A stretch of DNA of 64,000 nucleotides from an uncultured Porphyromonas sp. (GCF_900541275.1 NZ_UQJH01000003.1:72900-136899); one strand, 5' to 3'. Shown: positions 1-8,675, counted from the stretch's first letter. Notes: generated by a model not told the origin, from the letters alone. Numbers and translations are program-made.

Positions 1-2
1 CC

Positions 3-926
3 AAGTACCGCTCCTTCACCGCCGGAGAGCGGGAGCAGGCGCTGGACTACCTCCGCAACGAAGAGAAGGCTCCCTACGTCCTTAAGGCGGACGGCCTCGC
101 AGCCGGGAAGGGCGTGCTGATCTGCCAGACCCTCGAGGAGGCAGAGGAGGGACTGGACAGCATGCTCGGGGGAAAGTTTGGGCACTCAGCCGACACGATC
201 CTCATAGAGACCTGCCTCACCGGCATCGAGTGCTCCGTCTTCGTCCTCACCGATGGCAAGAGCTACCGCATCCTGCCGACGGCAAAGGACTACAAGCGCA
301 TCGGAGAGGGAGATACGGGACTCAATACAGGAGGTATGGGTGCGGTATCACCGGTCCCCTTTATCGATGACGAATTTATGACCAAGGTGAAGGAGAGGAT
401 CATCGAGCCCACCATCCTCGGCCTTGCGGAGGACGAGATAGACTACCGAGGATTCCTCTACTTCGGCCTGATGAATCAGAATGGCGACCCCTACGTCATC
501 GAGTACAATTGCCGTATGGGCGACCCCGAGACACAGGCGGTGATGCCGAGGATTGCGGGCGACCTGGTTCCCTCGCTGCTTGCCCTCCGGGATCAGAGCT
601 TGGCCGACACCGAGGACCCCGGTGAGATCGAGGAGACAGCGCTCACGGTCGTGGCCGCCATGAAGGGCTATCCAGAGAGCTACCCCAAGGGCGCCCAGGT
701 CATCATCTACGGTGATGACAGCGACAGCTCGATCGTCTTCCACTCCGGGACAACGGGCAGCGGACGAGACATCCGCACATGTGGCGGGCGAGTCTTTGCC
801 GTCACCGCACTTGATAGAGGGATCATGCGGGCGAGGAAGAGAGCCTACGACCGGATGATGATGACCTGCTTTGACGACATGTACTACCGGCACGACATCG
901 GCAAGGATCTCGTGGAGTACGAGTAA
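3..926 (+). CDS. purD: Phosphoribosylamine--glycine ligase, 3' part
   Basis: Joins glycine to phosphoribosylamine using ATP, the second step of purine synthesis, in the cytoplasm. The frame is open from the first bases, so the start lies upstream of the window; 307 residues are visible of a protein that is usually about 420-430. The ATP-grasp core is plain: VLKADGLAAGKGV near the visible N-terminus, then NTGGMGAVSPVP, then RMGDPETQAVMPR, which is the classic PurD signature. An in-frame GTG at 114 falls inside the ATP-grasp motif and cannot be the true start. A membrane-protein gene follows 23 bases later on the same strand. Confidence 0.96.
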   Translation, partial: KYRSFTAGEREQALDYLRNEEKAPYVLKADGLAAGKGVLICQTLEEAEEGLDSMLGGKFGHSADTILIETCLTGIECSVFVLTDGKSYRILPTAKDYKRIGEGDTGLNTGGMGAVSPVPFIDDEFMTKVKERIIEPTILGLAEDEIDYRGFLYFGLMNQNGDPYVIEYNCRMGDPETQAVMPRIAGDLVPSLLALRDQSLADTEDPGEIEETALTVVAAMKGYPESYPKGAQVIIYGDDSDSSIVFHSGTTGSGRDIRTCGGRVFAVTALDRGIMRARKRAYDRMMMTCFDDMYYRHDIGKDLVEYE

Positions 927-949
927 GGAGGGATCGGAGACTGAGCCTT

Positions 950-1837
950 ATGGAGCAATACCTGACTAAGCTATCATCACTCGGAGAGCAAGTGCTCTCT
1001 GAGCCCATAGTAGCGCTTGTGCTCTCCGCAGCCCTACTATTCCTGCTCCACAGGCACAATATCCTCAGCTACGGATCACATATCCACGAGACGACATCGT
1101 GGATAATGATGGCGCTCCTGATGACGAGTCAGGTAGGCATAGCTACACGCTCACTCTCCCTCATGATGATCTCGACGATCATCCTGGTCTTCCTCAGTGA
1201 GTACATCATAACCTCGCTCGCCCAGCACAAGTCCCCATTCATCGGATTTAATATCGGACTTGGCATAGGACTTCTGTCTCTGATTGATCCGATATGGTTG
1301 CCGACACTCCTCATCTTTGGCTTTATGCTCAGGCAGATCGGTCTTGGGACCTGGCGTCACTACTCCGCTATGGTTCTTGGGGTACTTATGGTGCTCTGGG
1401 TGGGGATCCTCCTCCTTGCGCCCCCCACTCCCGAGGGTGTGCTGGGGTTTGTTGACCGCACCTATGGATCTCTTCTTCACCCGAGTCTCCCGAGCAGTAC
1501 CGATGACTGGTTGCGAGTCACATCCCTCATGATGCTTCTCTCAGCCTCCACTATCGAGACTATGATCGTCCGCAGGCACGCCATTACCAGATACCGATGG
1601 GTCACCCATCTCCACCTCAGGCTGGGCTGGTTCCTCTTCGTCCTATACTGTATCTACTACTCGGCAGAGATGCCCTCGCCCGTCTTGTCTATCTTCTTCT
1701 GCACGTCGTGTGTGACCGCATTTCTCTGCACAAATACCCAACGCCTTGTATTTCTCACATCTGCGCTCGGATCTATAGCCGGCTTTACGCTATACGCATT
1801 CCTCCCCCCCCTTATTCTGACGACACGCATCCTATGA
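950..1837 (+). CDS. Multi-pass membrane protein of unknown function
   Basis: A 295-residue, very hydrophobic protein with roughly eight membrane segments, for example VALVLSAALLFLLH near residues 21-34 and the last stretch GSIAGFTLYAFLPPLILTT. No catalytic motif is visible. It resembles the Bacteroidota-specific membrane proteins often annotated as DUF6427, but that is an impression from hydropathy and size only. It sits 23 bases after purD, and its stop overlaps the start of the glycosyltransferase gene in an ATGA, so the two are probably translationally coupled. That suggests a role in the envelope or in supporting the glycosyltransferase, which is inference. Confidence 0.8.
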   Translation: MEQYLTKLSSLGEQVLSEPIVALVLSAALLFLLHRHNILSYGSHIHETTSWIMMALLMTSQVGIATRSLSLMMISTIILVFLSEYIITSLAQHKSPFIGFNIGLGIGLLSLIDPIWLPTLLIFGFMLRQIGLGTWRHYSAMVLGVLMVLWVGILLLAPPTPEGVLGFVDRTYGSLLHPSLPSSTDDWLRVTSLMMLLSASTIETMIVRRHAITRYRWVTHLHLRLGWFLFVLYCIYYSAEMPSPVLSIFFCTSCVTAFLCTNTQRLVFLTSALGSIAGFTLYAFLPPLILTTRIL

Positions 1838-2796
1838 TATCCTTCATCATCCCTGTCTACAACCGACCCGATGAGGTCAAAGAGCTACTCGAGAGCTTCC
1901 TCAGTCAGGAGAGCACGCCCCTCGACTACGAAGTGGTGGTCGTGGAGGACGGCTCAGACATCCCCTGCCGTGAGGTGTGCGAGAGCTATGCCGACAAGCT
2001 GCCGGTCCGATACCTCTATCAGTCTCCAAATACCGGGCCCTCCGGGGCCCGCAACTATGGAGCCAAAGTGGCACAGGGAGACATCTTCCTCTTCCTCGAC
2101 TCCGACGTAGAGCTCCCGCCAAGCTACCTGAGCACACTGGCCCTCGACATAGAGCGGAGACCGGTAGACCTCTTCGGCGGACCGGATGCGGCGAAGGAGG
2201 ACTACACCGTGACACAGCGTGCGATCAGCTATGCGATGACCTCATTCTTCACCACAGGAGGCATCCGAGGGGGGCGAAAGGACCAGCCGCTGGACAAGTT
2301 TTACCCCCGCACTTACAATATGGGCGTGACGCGCACAGCGTATGAGGCGGTCGGAGGCTTCCGTCAGGATCTCCGCTATGGGGAGGACATTGACTTCAGC
2401 CTGCGGGTGACAGAGGCGGGCTACCACTCTGCGCTGTACGACGACCTCTTTGTCTACCACAAGCGGCGGGACACGTACAAGAAATTCTTCGCCCAGATAC
2501 GCCACAGCGGACGGGCTCGCGTGATGCTGGAACGTCTCCATCCCGGCAGCATGAAGCCGGTGCACTACCTCCCCTCACTCTTCGTGGTCTTATGCTTCAT
2601 CGCCCTACTCTCCAGCCTATATGGCGGGCTTATGTTTCCACTCCTCTACGCCCTCTTGATCATCTTTGATGTATATGGTCGGGGCGACTCGCTCGAGCTG
2701 GCGGTCAATTGCGTGATAGCAGCCTTTGTCCAGCTCTTTGGCTACGGGTTTGGCTTTATTGAGGCAAAGATAGGGAGGGGGGAAGGCTCAGAGTAG
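1834..2796 (+). CDS. Family 2 glycosyltransferase with membrane tail
   Basis: A 320-residue GT-A fold glycosyltransferase that probably transfers a sugar from a nucleotide donor to an envelope polysaccharide or lipid. The N-terminus MISFIIPVYNRPDEV is typical of GT2. FLDSDVEL carries the DxD-type metal and nucleotide-binding site, and GEDIDFSLRV is the ED acceptor and base region. After about residue 245 come two or three hydrophobic segments that anchor it in the inner membrane. The start at 1834 was chosen because it gives the canonical N-terminus and overlaps the previous stop as ATGA; an in-frame ATG at 1597 lies deep inside the upstream gene. It overlaps the end of the convergent lpxB by 9 bases. 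Confidence 0.9.
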   Translation: MISFIIPVYNRPDEVKELLESFLSQESTPLDYEVVVVEDGSDIPCREVCESYADKLPVRYLYQSPNTGPSGARNYGAKVAQGDIFLFLDSDVELPPSYLSTLALDIERRPVDLFGGPDAAKEDYTVTQRAISYAMTSFFTTGGIRGGRKDQPLDKFYPRTYNMGVTRTAYEAVGGFRQDLRYGEDIDFSLRVTEAGYHSALYDDLFVYHKRRDTYKKFFAQIRHSGRARVMLERLHPGSMKPVHYLPSLFVVLCFIALLSSLYGGLMFPLLYALLIIFDVYGRGDSLELAVNCVIAAFVQLFGYGFGFIEAKIGRGEGSE

Positions 2797-3918
2797 AGCG
2801 ACGATCTCTCGAGCCGCCAGCGTCGAGGCAGGGAGCTCCGTCTGGAGAGCCTCCGAGACGGCATCGTAAGCCTCCAGCATCGCTCTTCGCTCAGCTGTAT
2901 CAGTGAGCAGGGGCGTGAGGTGGCTCCGTATCGCCTTGACCGAACACCTTGCCCCAAAGAGCTCCGCCACCACCTCACGGCGGGCGATCAGGTTGACGAG
3001 CGAGATGTAGGGGACCTTGAAGAAGTGGTCAAAGGCGAAATTCACTAATCGCCCGGCACGCGTCGCATAGCAGACCACCTGAGGCGCACCGAGAAGAGCC
3101 GTCTCGAGGGTCGCCGTGCCGGAGGTCACTAATGCTGCATCCGCCCCCGAGAGGATCTCGTAAGTCTCCCCATACCGCACCTCCACCCTCTGCAGGCTGT
3201 ATCGCTCTATGATCTCGCTGTAGAGCGACCGGTCGATGGCGGAGACACCGGCCACCACCAGCCGGTACCGGTCGCCGAGAGACGCCACACTCTCCAGCAT
3301 CAGGGGGAGATTGCGCCTCACCTCCGAGAGACGACTACCACAGAGGAGCGCAATGTAAGGTCGCTCCTCTATCGTCACGTCAGCGCTGCGGTGCGACCTG
3401 AAGTGCATCACCTCCTCATAGGTAGGATTGCCGACGTAGGAGACTCGCTCCACCCCCTTGGAGCGAAAGTAGGGTACCTCGAAGGGGAAGATACACTGGA
3501 TCAAGTCGCAGTCACGCCTCAGCTGACGGACGCGAAACTCCTTCCACGCCCACACCTTGGGCGGGATAAAGTAGACGATCCGCGTCGTAGGCAGCTGCTT
3601 CCGCACAAAAGGCAGGATATACCGCATGCAGAAGGAGCCGTAGTCCACACAGATCACCACATCCGGGCGATAGTCAAGCAGGGACTGCCTCACCACATTC
3701 CGTCCTCGTCTGATCTCGGGGTAATGCCGTAGGACATCCACGATACCCATGTAGGCCATCTCCTCCGACCTGAGCACACACGTTCCACCCCTCTCCCTCA
3801 TGGCGGCACCGCCCATATAGGCAAAGTCTGCCTGAGGGTCCTCAACTCTCAAGGCAGACATCAGATGTGCAGCGTGGAGGTCTCCACTCGCCTCACCCGC
3901 TATGAGGAAATACTTCAT
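2788..3918 (-). CDS. lpxB: Lipid-A-disaccharide synthase
   Basis: Condenses UDP-2,3-diacylglucosamine with lipid X to make lipid A disaccharide at the inner membrane. The 376-residue length is normal. The N-terminus MKYFLIAGEASGDLHAAHL is the LpxB signature, followed by PPKVWAWKEFRVRQL and IQCIFPFEVPYF, and then SGTATLETALLGAP in the nucleotide-binding half. It is the last gene of a minus-strand operon, 6 bases after surE, and the order glyS - FKBP - surE - lpxB is contiguous. Its last 9 bases overlap the convergent glycosyltransferase gene. The presence of lpxB agrees with a Gram-negative, lipid-A-making cell. Confidence 0.97.
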   Translation of the reverse strand: MKYFLIAGEASGDLHAAHLMSALRVEDPQADFAYMGGAAMRERGGTCVLRSEEMAYMGIVDVLRHYPEIRRGRNVVRQSLLDYRPDVVICVDYGSFCMRYILPFVRKQLPTTRIVYFIPPKVWAWKEFRVRQLRRDCDLIQCIFPFEVPYFRSKGVERVSYVGNPTYEEVMHFRSHRSADVTIEERPYIALLCGSRLSEVRRNLPLMLESVASLGDRYRLVVAGVSAIDRSLYSEIIERYSLQRVEVRYGETYEILSGADAALVTSGTATLETALLGAPQVVCYATRAGRLVNFAFDHFFKVPYISLVNLIARREVVAELFGARCSVKAIRSHLTPLLTDTAERRAMLEAYDAVSEALQTELPASTLAAREIVALL

Positions 3919-3924
3919 CCGGCG

Positions 3925-4695
3925 TCAGTCATCCTCCTCCCACGACTGCAGGTCGCGGACATACTGATAGGCAGTGACGTCAATCTTGCACGGCACCATC
4001 GTGGCGTAGCCTCGATCCAAGGTCGCCACGTCCCAGCCCTTCTCGGCCGGCTCATTGAGTACCAGGTCACCACTCAGCCAGAAGACATCCTTCCCCTGAG
4101 GGTTACGCTGCTTGATGAATTCGTTGTGATACCTCCCGTCCGCCTGACTGCAGACCCTCAGCCCTCTGACGCGAGGGATATTGGGCACATTGACATTAAG
4201 GTAGACCCCACGAGGCAGCCCCTCCTTGAGGATCCGCCGACAGATGGCGCGCGCATAGCGACAGCAGGCGAGGTAGTCGCTCTCCTGCTTGCCATGGATG
4301 AGCGAGATGGCGAGGGAGGGAATGTCAAAGATACAGCCCTCGATCGCAGCGCCAAGGGTGCCGGAGTAATTCACCGCAATGCCCTTATTGTCCCCGTGAT
4401 TGATCCCCGCGATGACGATATCCGGCATCTCCGTCACGATGACATTGAGTGCCAGCTTGACGCAGTCGGCAGGCGTGCCGGTGCAGCTATAGACCGTCAG
4501 ACCAGGCTCCGAGCGGACGAGGCTGTAGGTGATAGGATTGCGGGTGGTGATGGCACTCGAGGAGCCACTCCTCGGCTCATCAGGGGCGACGACGATTACA
4601 TCGCCCATATCTCGTAGCGAGAGGGAGAGCTCCGTCAGCCCCTTGGCAAAGACGCCGTCGTCATTGCTGACTAAGAAAAGTGGACGCTTGGCCAT
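3925..4695 (-). CDS. surE: 5'/3'-nucleotidase SurE
   Basis: A metal-dependent phosphatase of nucleoside 5' and 3' monophosphates, thought to act in stationary-phase or stress survival. 256 residues. The acidic metal site is seen in FLVSNDDGVFAKGL, the loop SGSSSAITTRNPIT covers the phosphate, and GINHGDNKG and YSGTLGAAIEG are the conserved SurE blocks. Its ATG shares one base with the stop of the preceding FKBP gene (TGATG), so translation is probably coupled. lpxB follows after 6 bases; surE next to lipid A genes is probably only operon economy. Confidence 0.96.
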   Translation of the reverse strand: MAKRPLFLVSNDDGVFAKGLTELSLSLRDMGDVIVVAPDEPRSGSSSAITTRNPITYSLVRSEPGLTVYSCTGTPADCVKLALNVIVTEMPDIVIAGINHGDNKGIAVNYSGTLGAAIEGCIFDIPSLAISLIHGKQESDYLACCRYARAICRRILKEGLPRGVYLNVNVPNIPRVRGLRVCSQADGRYHNEFIKQRNPQGKDVFWLSGDLVLNEPAEKGWDVATLDRGYATMVPCKIDVTAYQYVRDLQSWEEDD

Positions 4696-5249
4696 CAGAG
4701 CGTTGGGATAGAGAGAAGGGTCACCTCAAATATCAGGGTAGAGTATGCAGGGATAGACGAGCGAGAGGAGCCACCATAGGTATAGGCGCCGTAGCCCAGC
4801 TGCCAGGGGATCACCACCTCCCACGTCTCACCGACAGACATATGCTGGAGTGCCAGTTGCATCCCCCGAATGATGGACTCAGGTCGACCGTTACCCTCCT
4901 GGTGGTATATCCAGGACTTGACGATCTCATCGGTCTCAAGTACCTCACCGCTAATCAGCTTGATGGTATACTTATACTCCACCTGGCTATTCTGGAGCGG
5001 TCTCTGAGGCTTGGCTCCCTCCGGCAAGCCCTGGATCACCTTATAGTAAATGGCATAGGGCGACAGCTCGAAAGCAAGCTTCTTGTAGGAGGTATCAGCA
5101 GCGATATCCTCCACGTACTTCTCGTTCTTCACCCTATACTCCGACTTCGCCTCATCGGGAGCCGTCTGATCGCAGGCGGTGAGGAGACCGAGCGAGAGGC
5201 CGAGGGTAAGCGAGAGGAGGAGACCTTTTAGTATGGACTTCATATGCAA
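4695..5249 (-). CDS. FKBP-type peptidyl-prolyl isomerase lipoprotein
   Basis: A 184-residue exported prolyl isomerase. The N-terminus MHMKSILKGLLLSLTLGLSLGLLTAC is a signal peptide ending in a lipobox, so it is probably anchored in the outer or inner membrane facing the periplasm. The C-terminal two thirds match a single FKBP domain: VEYKYTIKLISGEVLETDE, VIQGLPEGAK, GMQLALQHMSVGETWEVVIP and YGAYTYGG. MKSILKG two codons downstream is an equally good start. The gene lies 9 bases after glyS, and its stop overlaps the surE start. It probably helps fold periplasmic or outer-membrane proteins; the clients are unknown. Confidence 0.9.
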   Translation of the reverse strand: MHMKSILKGLLLSLTLGLSLGLLTACDQTAPDEAKSEYRVKNEKYVEDIAADTSYKKLAFELSPYAIYYKVIQGLPEGAKPQRPLQNSQVEYKYTIKLISGEVLETDEIVKSWIYHQEGNGRPESIIRGMQLALQHMSVGETWEVVIPWQLGYGAYTYGGSSRSSIPAYSTLIFEVTLLSIPTL

Positions 5250-5258
5250 AAAAGGGGA

Positions 5259-6803
5259 TCAGAGGTTCTTCAGGAGGGACTTCATACTGACCTTCTCATC
5301 GATCAGTGCGTGCAGCTCGCGGATCGGGACACGCTTCTGCTCCATCGTATCGCGGAAGCGAACCGTCACTGCCTCGTCCGAAGGTGTATCATTATCAATA
5401 GTCACGCAGTAGGGCGTGCCGATGGCATCGTGACGGCGGTAGCGCTTGCCGATGGAGTCCTTCTCATCGTAGACACAATTGAAGTCATAGCGCAGCTCCT
5501 TCATGACCGACTCAGCGATCTCGGGCAGACCGTCCTTAGCGACCAGCGGGAGCACAGCCACCTTGGTTGGCGCCAGTGCCGGTGGCAGCTTGAGCACCAC
5601 TCTGGAGGAGCCATTCTCGAGCTCCTCCTCCACGTATGAGCCGCACATAATGCTGAGGAAGAGGCGATCCACACCTATGGAGGTCTCTACCACGTAGGGG
5701 ACATAGCTATCACCCAGCTCCGGATCGTAGTACCGCAGCTTCTTGCCACTGTACTTCTCGTGCTGGCTGAGGTCAAAATTGGTCCGCGAGTGGACTCCCT
5801 CCACCTCGCTGAAGCCAAAGGGCATCTCAAACTCGATGTCCGTTGCAGCATTGGCGTAGTGCGCCAGCTTCTCGTGGTCATGGAAGCGGTACTTATCGTC
5901 CCCGAGACCGAGGTTCTTGTGCCACTTCATCCGCGCCGCCTTCCACTGCTCAAACCAGTCGATCTCCGTCCCGGGCTTCACGAAATACTGCATCTCCATC
6001 TGCTCAAACTCGCGCATACGGAAGATAAACTGCCGTGCCACGATCTCGTTGCGGAACGCTTTACCGATCTGTGCGATGCCGAAGGGGATCTTCATGCGAC
6101 CCGTCTTCTGCACATTGAGGAAATTGACAAAGATCCCCTGCGCTGTCTCGGGTCTCAGATAGACCGTCATCGTGTCGTCGGAGGCGGAGCCCATCTGCGT
6201 GGAGAACATGAGGTTGAACTGCCGCACGTCGGTCCAATTGCGCGAGCCGCTCACCGGATCAGCGATCTCGCAGTCGAGGATCAGCTGATGAAGTCCCTCC
6301 AGATCACCACTCCCCGACACCTCGGCGTAGCGGTCGTAGACCCTCTTTCGCTCATCGAGTACGCGCTTCAGATTGACGCTCGTCTCTCGATACTGCGCCT
6401 CATCAAAGCTGTCTCCGAAGCGCTTACGCGCCTTGGCGATATCCTTCTCGATCTTCCCATCCAGCTTAGCGATATAGTCCTCCACAAGGACGTCGGCACG
6501 GTACCGCTTCTTGGAGTCCTTATTGTCGATCATCGGGTCATTGAAGGCCGCCAAGTGACCCGACGCCTCCCAGATCCTCGGGTGCATAAAGATGGAGGAG
6601 TCCAGCCCTGCGATATTGTCGTGCAGGTGCGTCATGCTCTCCCACCAGTATCGCTTGATGTTATTCTTCAGCTCGATGCCATTCTGACCATAGTCATAGA
6701 CGGCACTGAGACCATCGTAGATCTCGGAGGAGGGGAAGACAAAGCCATACTCCTTGCAGTGACTGATGATTGTCTTGAAGAGCGTCTCGTTATTCTCAGA
6801 CAT
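5259..6803 (-). CDS. glyS: Glycyl-tRNA synthetase, single-chain type
   Basis: Charges tRNA-Gly with glycine. At 514 residues this is the homodimeric (class IIa, eukaryote-like) form used by Bacteroidota, not the alpha2beta2 enzyme. It has IFRMREFEQMEMQYF (motif 2 region), TYPE-like VPYVVETSIGVDRLFL (motif 3), and a C-terminal anticodon-binding domain starting near KVAVLPLVAKDG. The start MSENNETLFKT at 6803 was chosen; an in-frame ATG 51 bases upstream adds residues unlike the family and lies close to the promoter. A TACCTTTG box at 6860-6867 precedes it. It is the first gene of the operon with the FKBP isomerase, surE and lpxB. Confidence 0.96.
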   Translation of the reverse strand: MSENNETLFKTIISHCKEYGFVFPSSEIYDGLSAVYDYGQNGIELKNNIKRYWWESMTHLHDNIAGLDSSIFMHPRIWEASGHLAAFNDPMIDNKDSKKRYRADVLVEDYIAKLDGKIEKDIAKARKRFGDSFDEAQYRETSVNLKRVLDERKRVYDRYAEVSGSGDLEGLHQLILDCEIADPVSGSRNWTDVRQFNLMFSTQMGSASDDTMTVYLRPETAQGIFVNFLNVQKTGRMKIPFGIAQIGKAFRNEIVARQFIFRMREFEQMEMQYFVKPGTEIDWFEQWKAARMKWHKNLGLGDDKYRFHDHEKLAHYANAATDIEFEMPFGFSEVEGVHSRTNFDLSQHEKYSGKKLRYYDPELGDSYVPYVVETSIGVDRLFLSIMCGSYVEEELENGSSRVVLKLPPALAPTKVAVLPLVAKDGLPEIAESVMKELRYDFNCVYDEKDSIGKRYRRHDAIGTPYCVTIDNDTPSDEAVTVRFRDTMEQKRVPIRELHALIDEKVSMKSLLKNL

Positions 6804-6859
6804 ATTGTATGGAAAATCAATTGTTTCGCTTACAGGGACGACCCCGGAGGTCATCTACG

Positions 6860-6867
6860 CAAAGGTA
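6860..6867 (-). promoter_or_regulatory. Promoter -7 box of the glyS operon
   Basis: Read on the minus strand this is TACCTTTG, a perfect match to the Bacteroidota -7 consensus TAnnTTTG, about 55 bases before the glyS start codon. Confidence 0.7.
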
Positions 6868-6897
6868 ATCAAAATGTACGCACTATCCCTTAAAAAG

Positions 6898-7476
6898 TCA
6901 GCGGACACCGAGGAGCTTATGCTGCTGGAGAGAGAGGCACCACTGCGGATGGGCGAGCACATAGGCAACGGTCTCAGCGATGATCTCACGATTGCGCACC
7001 GGGTCGCCCACGTCGCAGGGCTGGAGGAGGTAGTGGTCGGCGTGGATGCCGTAGTCACTCACCTCATGCGCCCCGTCATAGATCACCTTGAGCTCATCGA
7101 CTCGCGCGAGGACCACACGACCCTTTGTCCCCACGTAGGCGAGCTTAGGCGAGCAGGTGATCCAGTCCACCCCAGTGGGGAGCAGATGGGTGCCATTGGT
7201 CTCCACGGCGACACGCTTGCCGAGCGCCCGGAGTCCCTCTACAAGGGACTCCGTCAGCTGGAGAGATGGCTCTCCACCGGTGACGACAACGAGCGGGGCG
7301 GGGTATGAGCCTACCTCCGTGAGGATCTCAGCCTCAGTCATCTCGGTGCCGTGCCGGAAGTCTGTATCACAGAAGTCACAGGCTAAGTTGCAGCCCGAGA
7401 AGCGGAGGAAGACCGCCGGAGTACCGGCCTGCACGCCCTCTCCCTGCAGGGAGTAAAAGATCTCGCAGACCCTCAT
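6898..7476 (-). CDS. queE: 7-carboxy-7-deazaguanine synthase
   Basis: A radical-SAM enzyme that converts 6-carboxytetrahydropterin to 7-carboxy-7-deazaguanine on the way to preQ0 and queuosine. 192 residues. The N-terminus MRVCEIFYSLQGEG is the QueE signature, and SGCNLACDFCDTDF holds the CxxxCxxC cluster motif with the cysteines needed for the 4Fe-4S centre. VVTGGEPSLQ is the SAM-binding GGE motif. The start codon overlaps the stop of queD as ATGA, so the two pathway enzymes are coupled in order queD-queE. Known family chemistry supports the call; the operon partner confirms it. Confidence 0.96.
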   Translation of the reverse strand: MRVCEIFYSLQGEGVQAGTPAVFLRFSGCNLACDFCDTDFRHGTEMTEAEILTEVGSYPAPLVVVTGGEPSLQLTESLVEGLRALGKRVAVETNGTHLLPTGVDWITCSPKLAYVGTKGRVVLARVDELKVIYDGAHEVSDYGIHADHYLLQPCDVGDPVRNREIIAETVAYVLAHPQWCLSLQQHKLLGVR

Positions 7477-7823
7477 AGGCCGGCGTCATGCTCATCGATG
7501 GTATAGAGTGCGGTATTATTCTCCGACTCACACACCTTAGCCTTGTAGCAATTGGGGATCTGCTCCACACACCAGCGGGCAATATTCTCCGCCGTGGGGT
7601 TGAAGGGCAGGAGCTCATTGAAGTCCCCATGGTCGAGATAGGCGTGGATCCGTTCCTTGATGACATTGAAGTCCACCACCATACCCTCAGCATTGAGCTC
7701 CTCAGAGCGGCAATAGATCGTGATGATCCAGTTGTGCCCATGCACTCGGCTGCACTTGCTGGGATAGGGAAGCTCCAGATGGTGGCATCCGGCGACCTCA
7801 AGTCTCTTAGCGATATAGTACAT
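7473..7823 (-). CDS. queD: 6-carboxytetrahydropterin synthase
   Basis: Converts 7,8-dihydroneopterin triphosphate to 6-carboxy-5,6,7,8-tetrahydropterin, the first committed step of queuosine synthesis. 116 residues, normal for the family. KCSRVHGHNW contains the catalytic cysteine and zinc-binding histidines, DHGDFNELLPFNPTAENIA is the conserved central block, and the C-terminal CESENNTALY holds the substrate-binding CE motif. The start MYYIAKRLEV at 7823 is the only one fitting the family; upstream in-frame codons belong to a structured leader. queE follows with a 4-base overlap. Transcription probably begins about 195 bases upstream. Confidence 0.95.
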   Translation of the reverse strand: MYYIAKRLEVAGCHHLELPYPSKCSRVHGHNWIITIYCRSEELNAEGMVVDFNVIKERIHAYLDHGDFNELLPFNPTAENIARWCVEQIPNCYKAKVCESENNTALYTIDEHDAGL

Positions 7824-7877
7824 AATATTGTATAGTGCCTTCTTATAAAAAGGGATTGAGTGGACCTGTGCTGATTG

Positions 7878-7979
7878 CCCCGATGACAAGGACCGATCAA
7901 TGGGCGGTCGGGACGGGGAATACATATCGGGAGAGCGAACTCTCATACCTATCCGTGGTGGAGTCTCGATAAGCCCCCG
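7878..7979 (-). promoter_or_regulatory. Structured leader upstream of queD, candidate cis-regulatory RNA
   Basis: The roughly 195-base leader between the promoter at 8024-8031 and queD contains nested inverted repeats. TATCG at 7925-7929 pairs with CGATA at 7967-7971 and encloses a 5-bp hairpin (7931-7935 with 7940-7944) that has a UUCG loop in the RNA. Downstream in the transcript, CCCCG at 7878-7882 pairs with CGGGG at 7914-7918 around GACCG at 7891-7895 and CGGTC at 7905-7909. No clear coding frame fits. It does not match the preQ1 class I consensus as I know it. A regulatory role is inference. Confidence 0.4.
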
Positions 7980-8023
7980 ACACAGTAGGGCGCAAAGATC
8001 CGTATCTTTCTTATTTCCTTATG

Positions 8024-8031
8024 CAAAGATA
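8024..8031 (-). promoter_or_regulatory. Promoter -7 box for queD-queE
   Basis: TATCTTTG on the minus strand matches TAnnTTTG, about 200 bases before queD. A weaker GATCTTTG follows at 8002-8009. Confidence 0.55.
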
Positions 8032-8203
8032 CTGATTTTACACGCCCCCCCTCGCTTCGCCCCACCCTCCGAGCAGTGGTGACGCATATAAGGACCACCA
8101 AATAGCGACACTACTATGCCCGAGCGTGCACACGATTCCCCTGTCCCTTGTGGGATATCAGGTGGATTACACCGGGCTAGCAGCCTCGGCATCAGGCTCC
8201 ATT

Positions 8204-8285
8204 CTTTTACCGATATTAGAGACGACTAATATCGGTATTAGTATTTTCTTTTACCGGTATTAGTGATCTCTAATACCGATATTAG
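8204..8285. repeat. 22-bp-period palindrome array, copy A (four units)
   Basis: Four 16-bp near-palindromic units begin at 8204, 8226, 8248 and 8270, exactly 22 bp apart. The units are CTTTTACCGATATTAG, CTAATATCGGTATTAG, CTTTTACCGGTATTAG and CTAATACCGATATTAG. The 6-bp spacers are AGACGA, TATTTT and TGATCT. The array lies between queD and rubredoxin, about 80 bases before the rubredoxin promoter. Related arrays occur near 33.4, 50.7 and 59.5 kb. The rest of the stretch 8032-8364 shows no gene. Confidence 0.93.
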
Positions 8286-8364
8286 ATCAAGGGCCCGGGA
8301 TTATGTGCTGCTCTGCTTGGCGATTCGTCATCACAGGGGCAGTGGCAATGTATCGGGAAAAGTG

Positions 8365-8372
8365 TATATTTG
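8365..8372 (+). promoter_or_regulatory. Promoter -7 box for rubredoxin
   Basis: TATATTTG matches TAnnTTTG, 55 bases before the rubredoxin start codon. Confidence 0.65.
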
Positions 8373-8427
8373 TCTTGGTCTAGTAGGACTACAACTAAAC
8401 TTTAACGACAAATAGAAACAATTTATC

Positions 8428-8592
8428 ATGAAGAAGTACGAGTGCACAGTCTGTGGCTGGGTCTATGATCCCGAGGTAGGTGATCCTGACGGTGGTATCG
8501 AGCCGGGAACAGCCTTTGAGGATATCCCGGAGGATTGGGTATGCCCCCTCTGCGGAGCCACTAAGGATGACTTTGAGCTGGTCGAGGAGTAA
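8428..8592 (+). CDS. Rubredoxin
   Basis: A 54-residue cytoplasmic iron protein that carries single electrons, in anaerobes often to peroxide- or oxygen-reducing enzymes. Two CxxC knuckles bind the iron: YECTVCGWVYDPEVGDP near the N-terminus and WVCPLCGATKDDFE near the C-terminus. PGTAFEDIPEDWVCP between them is the standard rubredoxin core, and length is typical. The gene has its own TATATTTG promoter at 8365 and is followed by a strong two-way terminator, so it appears monocistronic. A longer open frame on the opposite strand over the same bases has no recognisable features and is rejected. Confidence 0.97.
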   Translation: MKKYECTVCGWVYDPEVGDPDGGIEPGTAFEDIPEDWVCPLCGATKDDFELVEE

Positions 8593-8675
8593 TCTCCACT
8601 CCCTAAGACCTTTGCGATAGACCAAAGCTAAGAGATATAGCTATCAGGACCTCTCCCGAGGTCTCCATAAACGAA

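Noticed and set aside
5760..6893. Long plus-strand open frame over glyS (377 residues)
   Set aside because: It is antisense to an unmistakable glycyl-tRNA synthetase and has no recognisable domain.
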